This document shows, piece by piece, positions 1 to 5,225 of a DNA stretch of 6,867 nucleotides; the first letter of the stretch is position 1, and each line of letters begins with the position of its first letter. The notes under the pieces are model-generated. The model made no database searches. It was not told the DNA's origin and worked only from the letters and a program-made list of their open reading frames with translations. This DNA comes from Candidatus Bathyarchaeota archaeon (lineage in GTDB: Archaea; Thermoproteota; Bathyarchaeia; Bathyarchaeales; DTEX01), in NCBI GenBank assembly GCA_021162225.1, contig JAGGZB010000136.1:1-6867 (forward strand). Direction: 5' to 3'. The position numbers and the translations under genes are program-made.

Positions 1-13
1 ATCTACTCTCGTT

Positions 14-19
14 AGGAGG
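14..19 (+). promoter_or_regulatory. Strong Shine-Dalgarno site of top6B
   Basis: A perfect AGGAGG lies 8 bases before the ATA codon at 28-30, which is ideal spacing for initiation. It overlaps an in-frame TAG at 13-15, so the top6B frame cannot extend further upstream. No ATG, GTG or TTG lies at a useful distance in the top6B frame, so this site decides the start call. It is much stronger than anything ahead of top6A or the small membrane protein gene. Confidence 0.75.
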
Positions 20-27
20 AATCTGCT

Positions 28-1830
28 ATATCTGAGGTCTTTCAAGAGATAAGCCCAGCGGATTTCTTTTATCGAAACAGGGAAATAGCTGGGTTTACAA
101 ATCCAGCCCGGGCTATCTTCACTTCTATAAGGGAGCTTGTAGAAAATTCCTTAGATGCAGCTGATGTTGCAAGAATTCCGCCGGAGATTTATATACGCCT
201 ATCAAAGGATGATGATTCTGATGACACCTATACTTTAAGAGTTGCGGATAATGGTTCCGGAATATCTCCGCATCATATTCCTCTAGCATTTGGACAGTTC
301 TTATTCAGTTCGAAGTACAGGCTCAAGCAAGCTAGAGGAACTTTCGGTCTAGGCGGAACTATGGCTATTCTTTACGGGCAGATAACGACTAATAAGCCCG
401 TGAGAGTGATATCGAGTACAGGGAACTCCCGCATTGTTGAATATCGTCTCATGATAGATATCGAAAAGAATCGACCGATAATTCTGGATCGTAAGATACA
501 TGCCAACTTTCGTGCAAAGAGTAAGAGGTGGCGGGGGACAGTTGTCGAGATCCACTTGAGAGGAAGTTACGCTCAAGCTATGCCGAAGGTTTTGGAATAT
601 TTGAAACAGACAGCTATGGTGAATCCGTATGCTAACATAATATTTGTTGATCCGCGAGGGAGACTATACAAATTTGACCGAACAGTTGAGAAGATGCCTC
701 CCCCGCCTAAGGAGATTAATCCTCACCCTTATGGCGTGGATGTTGAGACTCTTCAGAGGATAATAAGATCCACAACTGAAGATAATATGCTAAAATTCAT
801 GCAGAAACACTTTCATAGAGTTGGGGAAAAGATAGCGAGAGACTTCCTTAGGAAAGCTGGAATCCCGGAGGATAGAGACCCAAAGAGCCTCAGACCCGAG
901 GAGATAGTCGATTTAGTGGAGAAGATGAAAGAGTATGAGGGTTTTCTCCCGCCGGAAGCCGACTGCTTATCCCCATTAGGAGAAGACCTCCTAAGGGAAG
1001 GTGTACTTAAGGAGCTTGAGCCAGAATTCGTAGCGGTTCATCAACGTAAGCCTTCAGCCTATTCCGGGCATCCATTCATCGTGGAGGTCGCAATAGCGTA
1101 TGGAGGAAAAGTTCCAGCTAAGGATGATATCCTCCTCTATAGATTCGCGAATAAGATCCCACTGGTTTATGATGAATCAGGAGACGTCTGCTGGAAGATC
1201 GTTAGGTCAATTAATTGGAGAAGATACAACCTAACGCCTAACATGCCATTCGCGATAATTATACATGTCTGTAGCACAAAGATTCCATATAAGACTCTGG
1301 GCAAAGAGATTCTTGCAGATCAGCTTGAGGTTAGCCGTGAGATACTCAATGGAATAAGAGAGGTCGCCCGCCAATTAGCTCGTTATCTTTCAAGGAAAGA
1401 ACGTGTAAAGAGGCAGGTTAGGAGACTTACTGTCTTTTCGCGTTATCTCCCCAAAATAGCCCGGTTTTCAGCTGAGCTTGCGGGTAGGAAGATGCCGGAT
1501 ATAAGCAAGCTATACCAGAGAAAACAAGTCTTTAAGGACTTCGTAACTGGTAACGAGTATGCGGATAGCGAAATATTCGATTCTCGTCGGTACAACGTCG
1601 TATTTGTACATATCCGGAATAAGCATGAGGAGAATCCGGCGGCTGTAAGGGTGCTCGGGCTAGCTAATTCCAAGTGGGAGGTTCTAATACCGGAATCAGC
1701 TCTTACCTCCGGCTCAGAGATCTATGAAACCTTAAGAGGAAGATATGAGGCCGTTAAGATTCAAGCTAGGTCTCTGAAGCCGGATAGGGAAAGCCTGATT
1801 GATGCTTATATTGATGGTTTAAGTCAATAG
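28..1830 (+). CDS. top6B: DNA topoisomerase VI subunit B (ATP-binding subunit), apparent ATA start
   Basis: This is the ATPase and gate subunit of the type IIB topoisomerase, which relaxes and decatenates DNA as an A2B2 complex with Top6A. Numbering from the ATA start gives 600 residues. The GHKL ATP fold comes first: the N box has E36 and N40 in RELVEN, the G1 box has D74 in ADNGSGI, and the G2 lid RGTFGLGG spans 103-110. A helix-2-turn-helix domain follows at about 250-310 (HRVGEKIARDFLRKAGI). The transducer domain runs from about 325 to 455 and contains CSTKIPYKTLGKE, whose last Lys, near 426, probably matches the ATP-sensing lysine (Lys427 in S. shibatae). About 110 residues then extend beyond the shorter crenarchaeal form (530 residues), with several beta-strand-like stretches. 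The first ATG, at 361, would delete the N and G1 boxes and most of the lid, so it cannot be the true start. ATA at 28 places the start 2 residues short of the S. shibatae N-terminus, with every ATP motif offset by that same 2. Family call is very secure; the start codon is inferred. Confidence 0.95.
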   Translation: MSEVFQEISPADFFYRNREIAGFTNPARAIFTSIRELVENSLDAADVARIPPEIYIRLSKDDDSDDTYTLRVADNGSGISPHHIPLAFGQFLFSSKYRLKQARGTFGLGGTMAILYGQITTNKPVRVISSTGNSRIVEYRLMIDIEKNRPIILDRKIHANFRAKSKRWRGTVVEIHLRGSYAQAMPKVLEYLKQTAMVNPYANIIFVDPRGRLYKFDRTVEKMPPPPKEINPHPYGVDVETLQRIIRSTTEDNMLKFMQKHFHRVGEKIARDFLRKAGIPEDRDPKSLRPEEIVDLVEKMKEYEGFLPPEADCLSPLGEDLLREGVLKELEPEFVAVHQRKPSAYSGHPFIVEVAIAYGGKVPAKDDILLYRFANKIPLVYDESGDVCWKIVRSINWRRYNLTPNMPFAIIIHVCSTKIPYKTLGKEILADQLEVSREILNGIREVARQLARYLSRKERVKRQVRRLTVFSRYLPKIARFSAELAGRKMPDISKLYQRKQVFKDFVTGNEYADSEIFDSRRYNVVFVHIRNKHEENPAAVRVLGLANSKWEVLIPESALTSGSEIYETLRGRYEAVKIQARSLKPDRESLIDAYIDGLSQ

Positions 1831-1838
1831 TATTCTCA

Positions 1839-2951
1839 ATGGGAGATGAAAGGAATTTGCCCATTAAAAAGAACGATGATCCGGCGGCGAGCACAAAAAG
1901 CATAGTTCATAAAAAGCTTGAGGAGCTGGGGATGAAGTTCTGTGAAGAAATAGACCGGGGAGTCTTTCCAACTATTCAGATGAAAAGCAGATCCACAAGC
2001 AACATCTTCTATAGTCCAAAATACAAGCAGTACATTTTAGGAGATTCAAAAGTTACGAGGAGCTCCAGAAACATAGCGCACCTGAGACCATTCGCTCAGA
2101 TGGTCTGGACAGCATATTTTGTTCATGAGCTTATAAAGCAAAAGAAGACAAGCACGTTAAGGGATGTCTATTATTCAGCTCAAGCCTACGACATCTTCTT
2201 TAAAGACCAGTCGGAATCAGACGATATAATAACAGATCTAGAGACTATTATAGGGCATCCTCGAGAATCATTCAATGTCTTCCCTGAGGAGCGATCAGCG
2301 GTCTTCGGCGATCTAACAATAGAGTATACTGTTCCGGGCTATGAAGGGCGTAGGATGAACCTTTCCTCTCATCCGGATGGAGTGATGATCGGGCCGGCAT
2401 TAACAGATGCACGGTTCATCAAGACATCAGCGGATAAAGTAATAGTCATAGAAAAAGGTGCAATGTTCACGCGGTTTGTAGAGGAGAAGGTTTATGAAAG
2501 GTTCAACGCCATCCTTATATATACTGCTGGTCAGGCGCCACGCTCGACGAGATATTTCATACGCAGACTAAATCGGGAGCTGGGGCTTCCGGTATACATA
2601 TTTAGCGATGCTGATCCTTGGGGAATGCATATAGCCATGGTTATAATCTCCGGATCTGCTAATGCCGCGCACCTTAGAGAATTGACTACCCCGGATGCTA
2701 AGTGGGCTGGAGTCTGGGCTTCAGATATAATTGATTATAAGCTCCCAAGCGAGAAGCTAAGCGAGATAGACATAAAGAGGCTGAAGGAGCTGAAGAAAGA
2801 TCCCAGATACGAGGATAGACACTGGCAGAAGCAGATAGATATATTCATGAAGATAAAGAAGAAATGTGAGCTAGAGGCATTCTCCCGATACGGCTTGACT
2901 CACATCGTTGATAAATATCTTCCGGAGAGGCTGAAGGAGCTGGGAGCCTAG
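1839..2951 (+). CDS. top6A: DNA topoisomerase VI subunit A (DNA-cleaving subunit, Spo11-like)
   Basis: This 370-residue protein is the catalytic subunit of topoisomerase VI and is related to eukaryotic Spo11. The 5Y-CAP (winged-helix) domain holds the nucleophile in TLRDVYY (105-112). Tyr112 aligns with the second Tyr of the S. shibatae motif (Tyr106) and would form the 5'-phosphotyrosyl DNA link. The Toprim domain supplies the metal ligands: Glu205 in VIVIEKGAMF, and Asp257 and Asp259 in FSDADPWG. TAGQAPRSTRYFIRRL (229-244) is also a strong family signature. Length is close to the usual 360-390. It starts 8 bases after the top6B stop. There is no clear Shine-Dalgarno, so it probably relies on translational coupling. 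ATG at 1932 (residue 32) has an AGGAG ahead of it, but starting there would remove the conserved first helix, so 1839 is preferred. No key residue is missing. Confidence 0.96.
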   Translation: MGDERNLPIKKNDDPAASTKSIVHKKLEELGMKFCEEIDRGVFPTIQMKSRSTSNIFYSPKYKQYILGDSKVTRSSRNIAHLRPFAQMVWTAYFVHELIKQKKTSTLRDVYYSAQAYDIFFKDQSESDDIITDLETIIGHPRESFNVFPEERSAVFGDLTIEYTVPGYEGRRMNLSSHPDGVMIGPALTDARFIKTSADKVIVIEKGAMFTRFVEEKVYERFNAILIYTAGQAPRSTRYFIRRLNRELGLPVYIFSDADPWGMHIAMVIISGSANAAHLRELTTPDAKWAGVWASDIIDYKLPSEKLSEIDIKRLKELKKDPRYEDRHWQKQIDIFMKIKKKCELEAFSRYGLTHIVDKYLPERLKELGA

Positions 2952-2996
2952 AAAAACTTATGAAGATTCTTTGGAATTATTGATTGGCGGCTAAGG

Positions 2997-3194
2997 ATGA
3001 GCAAAAGATACGATTTCATTCTTATATACGCTGAGAGGGTTTTAGGCGCTCTTCTAATACTGATTGGAGCTGCTCTAGCATACAATACATACGTAGATCC
3101 ATCAGCAGCTGGTTTGGGAGCAAATTATTTCATGTCTTTAGGCGTATTCCTAATCTTTTTAGGCTTGCTGATACTCGTCGTAAAGATAAGATAA
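2997..3194 (+). CDS. Small two-helix membrane protein, function unknown
   Basis: The product has 65 residues. It shows a short charged N-terminus (MSKRYDF), a hydrophobic helix at about 14-29 (VLGALLILIGAALAY), a polar, Gly/Ala-rich loop at about 30-43 and a second helix at about 44-62 ending in a basic tail (VVKIR). Both ends are probably cytoplasmic by the positive-inside rule. It begins 45 bases after top6A on the same strand, with no other in-frame start back to a TGA at 2961, and ends in tandem stops TAA TAG (3192-3197). The ribosome site is weak (GGCGG, then AAGG immediately before the ATG). A faint TATA-like AAACTTATG near 2954-2962 could give it its own promoter. I do not recognise the family. 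The clean two-helix pattern and tandem stops argue for a real gene. Being next to topoisomerase VI is not enough to assign a role. Confidence 0.7.
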   Translation: MSKRYDFILIYAERVLGALLILIGAALAYNTYVDPSAAGLGANYFMSLGVFLIFLGLLILVVKIR

Positions 3195-3215
3195 TAGTTG
3201 AATAAGGTAATGAAA
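3195..3215. other. Convergent intergenic spacer
   Basis: Only 21 bases separate the stops of the small membrane protein gene (+) and the C-N hydrolase gene (-). No stem-loop is visible. Minus-strand sequence running past the hydrolase stop is T-rich (TTTCATTACCTTATTC), and plus-strand sequence past 3217 has a short TATTTCTT tract. These weak T-rich tracts are the only candidates for archaeal termination. The two transcripts probably overlap at their 3' ends. Confidence 0.3.
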
Positions 3216-4172
3216 CTATTTCTTAAAGTTCATTCTCTTTAAAGACTCAGCCCTAATTCTTTCAGATCTGAGAAAGTATTGCTCTCTAGTCTCGAGGTTA
3301 AATTCTGAGGCTAGATCCGTGACTGTTTTCTCCTTCAAGTGTGAAGTGAGCATAAAGACGGCCTCTGGTCTTGACATATCAATCTCGGCTTTGGAGCCAT
3401 ACTTGCGTTTAATTTCAAGTAGTCTTTCATAATTGTAGTCTATATGGAAGATTTCATAGTCCAGATTCAAAGTCTTACATATTATCGGGTTATATACGCT
3501 TGATCTGGCTAAGATTCTCCCCAGCGGATCCACTATACTACTTTTCTCTCCTCTCACCGAGGAAACGACGTAGACCCCACAATCGAAGGCCCATATGGAG
3601 AGTTGAAGTCCTCCCGGATATGCTGATGGAAAGATGACGAGTTTAGCGTTAGCCGCAGATATGGCTTCCGCTATGTCTCGAAAGTTTAGGTCAAAGCATA
3701 TGGCGAATCCCAACGGACCAAATTCGCTTCTGAGAACTTTAGGTTTAATGCCAGGCGTAACTCCAGCTTCAATCTCCCCTATTGTCGGATGAACCTTATG
3801 GTAGCTTCCTAAGTATTCGCCGTCACGGCTTATGAGGACGGCCGAGTTATAGACATGTTCATCTACCACTTCCAGCATAGGTAAGACGATGCTTAAGTGG
3901 TATTCTTGAGCCTTACGTGAAAAGAGGTCAAATATTTCCCCGGGAACCGGCTCCGCTAGCGCTATAGCCTTCTCTATCGGCAATCCGGCAGTTGGAGAGG
4001 TTTCTGGGAAACATACTAGGTCGGCCTCGTCATAATAGGCTTCCTCTAGAAGCTTGCTCATGATCTCCAAGTTTTGTTTAACGGTCTCCTTCGCTTCTCT
4101 AGGCCTACAAGATCCAGAAAAAGATATGGAGGCTACTCTAACGTTCCTCGCCAAGATGTCATCCCTTATCAT
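3216..4172 (-). CDS. Nitrilase-superfamily carbon-nitrogen hydrolase
   Basis: The product has 318 residues and probably hydrolyses an amide, carbamoyl or nitrile C-N bond in the cytoplasm through a covalent thioester intermediate. The superfamily triad is complete: Glu57 in CFPETSP, Lys126 in SYHKVHP and Cys159 in AICFDLNFRD. The conserved GEIEAGVTPG (132-141), which carries the extra active-site Glu, and VDPLGRILARSS (214-225) also match. About 75 C-terminal residues (near 243-318) lie beyond the usual core. They are highly charged and probably helical, and include SRPEAVFMLTSHL. The gene overlaps the upstream Gfo/Idh/MocA gene by ATGA (4169-4172), so the two are surely co-transcribed. An alternative start is TTG at 4154-4152 (residue 7), preceded by AAGGG at good spacing, which would put the conserved VRVASISF strand nearer the N-terminus. 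The exact substrate (N-carbamoyl compound, omega-amide or nitrile) cannot be read from sequence. Confidence 0.9.
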   Translation of the reverse strand: MIRDDILARNVRVASISFSGSCRPREAKETVKQNLEIMSKLLEEAYYDEADLVCFPETSPTAGLPIEKAIALAEPVPGEIFDLFSRKAQEYHLSIVLPMLEVVDEHVYNSAVLISRDGEYLGSYHKVHPTIGEIEAGVTPGIKPKVLRSEFGPLGFAICFDLNFRDIAEAISAANAKLVIFPSAYPGGLQLSIWAFDCGVYVVSSVRGEKSSIVDPLGRILARSSVYNPIICKTLNLDYEIFHIDYNYERLLEIKRKYGSKAEIDMSRPEAVFMLTSHLKEKTVTDLASEFNLETREQYFLRSERIRAESLKRMNFKK

Positions 4173-5074
4173 ATTTGGACTTCAACTTCCCGGTTTAGCC
4201 TGCTGGACTCCATAGCTTTCTCCGTGAAGGCTATGATTTCTAAGGTCTCAGCGGGTTCCACGGGAGGCTTCTTTGTTTCGAACATGTTAATCACTTTCTT
4301 TAGAAGCTCCGTATATATCCAAGAGGTGTCTATAACATGGAAGGCTATCTTCTTCTCATAGAAGGCTGTGAAGCCGTATTCTCTAACTCCAATCCTTAGG
4401 CCCCTGACGACGCCTACTCGACTGTCTTCCCACTCGCCGACTATGACGTCCCATCCTTCGCTTGAATAGCATCTGACTCTTCGGCATCCTTTACCCATCA
4501 AGGCGTAAAGCATCTCTATAGCGTGTATGACGTAGAAGAATAAACCGGGATTGAATTGCACGATTATTCCAGGTCCGTATGTAGATGCGCTTAGAATCCT
4601 TCCGACGTCGCTCTTTTTAAGATTCTGAATCTCCAATGCGTAACGTAGTGAAGAAGATGAAAATACGGGGACTCCATTGTCTTTCGCTAGCTCTATTATC
4701 TTCTTCGCATCCTGAATGGAGCATGCGAGAGGCTTATCTATGAAGACTGGCAATCCGGCTTCCATGAACGGTCTTGACGCTTCTAGGTGTTTAGCTCCTT
4801 CATTATACTCGATCATTACCGCGTCAACTCTCCCTATGAGATCTTCGGGTTTATCAACGATCTCGACTCCATATCCCTTTAGAATCTTTGTTCTCTCATT
4901 GATTATCTCTTGAGAAGCCGCTGGAGTTGGTTTACCTGGATATCCAGCTACGATTCTGGCTCCTTCAACCCAGAATTTCTCGTCAACATCGAAGTGATTG
5001 ATCCTTTTTGTGAATTCAACCACATGAGATGTGTCAAATCCTACTATGCCGATTCGTATCACGTCTCTCACCAA
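4169..5074 (-). CDS. Gfo/Idh/MocA-family NAD(P)-dependent oxidoreductase
   Basis: The product has 301 residues and is probably a soluble dehydrogenase acting on a sugar, inositol or related hydroxy compound. The N-terminal Rossmann fold opens with IRIGIVGFDTSH (6-17). Lys114 in FIDKPLA is the conserved lysine of the family EKP motif (here DKP). The helix YVIHAIEMLYALMG (181-194) holds His184 and Glu187 in the place of the catalytic H-box, followed by a C-terminal beta-sheet domain rich in G and V. The DTSH turn, VFSSSSLRY (137-145) and the H-x-x-E pattern recall, from memory, a subfamily I associate mainly with bacteria. The start is uncertain. TTG at 5074 gives this call, but GTG at 5071 and GTG at 5062 are in frame. 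GTG 5062 has GGTGA 6 bases upstream and yields the typical short N-terminus of a Rossmann protein. There is no in-frame ATG back to a stop at 5110. The gene is coupled to the downstream hydrolase by ATGA. Confidence 0.88.
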   Translation of the reverse strand: MVRDVIRIGIVGFDTSHVVEFTKRINHFDVDEKFWVEGARIVAGYPGKPTPAASQEIINERTKILKGYGVEIVDKPEDLIGRVDAVMIEYNEGAKHLEASRPFMEAGLPVFIDKPLACSIQDAKKIIELAKDNGVPVFSSSSLRYALEIQNLKKSDVGRILSASTYGPGIIVQFNPGLFFYVIHAIEMLYALMGKGCRRVRCYSSEGWDVIVGEWEDSRVGVVRGLRIGVREYGFTAFYEKKIAFHVIDTSWIYTELLKKVINMFETKKPPVEPAETLEIIAFTEKAMESSRLNREVEVQI

Positions 5075-5092
5075 GCGAAGATAGACATAGGA

Positions 5093-5100
5093 TGTATATG
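5093..5100 (-). promoter_or_regulatory. Candidate TATA box for the minus-strand Gfo-hydrolase pair
   Basis: On the minus strand this reads CATATACA within an AT-rich stretch. An archaeal TATA box normally sits about 25 bases before transcription start, which would put the start near 5070-5074. That falls on the TTG/GTG candidate start codons, so the message may be leaderless or nearly so. Position and composition are the only evidence; a clear BRE is not seen. Confidence 0.35.
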
Positions 5101-5147
5101 TGATTAACTATCGGTCTTAAGCAATAAGGAACATTATTTCACCAGAA

Positions 5148-5161
5148 TTTCTTTCGAGAAA
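5148..5161. promoter_or_regulatory. Small inverted repeat next to the AOR TATA element
   Basis: TTTCT (5148-5152) and AGAAA (5157-5161) are inverted around TTCG. The element abuts and slightly overlaps the putative BRE/TATA of the AOR gene, where a bound regulator could block TBP/TFB. The arms are only 5 bases and AT-rich, so chance is a fair explanation. Confidence 0.2.
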
Positions 5162-5170
5162 AATTTATTA
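5155..5170 (+). promoter_or_regulatory. Candidate BRE/TATA promoter of the AOR gene
   Basis: CGAGAAA followed by AATTTATTA resembles an archaeal purine-rich BRE plus TATA box. The TATA centre near 5167 predicts transcription start around 5192-5195, leaving a leader of about 30 bases before the TTG start at 5226. This fits the presence of a Shine-Dalgarno site in that leader. The region between 5075 and 5225 must serve both this gene and the divergent minus-strand pair. Confidence 0.45.
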
Positions 5171-5213
5171 TGAACGGAATTTAACATCTGCAGTAATCAA
5201 GATTTATGCACTT

Positions 5214-5218
5214 GAGGG
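5214..5218 (+). promoter_or_regulatory. Ribosome binding site deciding the AOR TTG start
   Basis: GAGGG lies 7 bases before TTG at 5226, normal spacing for initiation. There is no in-frame ATG or GTG nearby upstream, and the frame after the TTG reads FGYAGRILKIDL, the standard AOR N-terminus. The start is therefore taken as TTG. Confidence 0.65.
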
Positions 5219-5225
5219 AAGAATT

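Noticed and set aside
2..52. Open frame 2 at the left edge ending in TAA at 50-52, and frame 3 ending at 35, as the tail of an upstream gene
   Set aside because: Too short to recognise any protein; any of the three frames could hold the upstream gene end, so none is annotated.
361..1830. Calling top6B from the first ATG (361) as a 489-residue protein
   Set aside because: It would remove the conserved Glu, Asn and Asp ATP/Mg residues and most of the lid, all of which are intact in the same frame upstream.
2776..2942. A 17-base perfect direct repeat (2776-2792 and 2926-2942) exactly 150 bases apart in top6A
   Set aside because: Both copies are in frame and encode RLKEL in helical parts of Top6A; likely a coincidence of similar helix codons, not a mobile or recombination site.
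4074..4361. Plus-strand open frame of 95 codons across the hydrolase/dehydrogenase junction
   Set aside because: It is antisense to two well-supported genes and its translation shows no family features; the same holds for short antisense frames at 349-576, 1443-1673, 4716-5107 and 5762-6280.
5075..5225. Possible small RNA or riboswitch in the divergent intergenic region
   Set aside because: Only one 5-base-arm inverted repeat is visible and the predicted leader of the AOR mRNA is about 30 bases, too short for a riboswitch.
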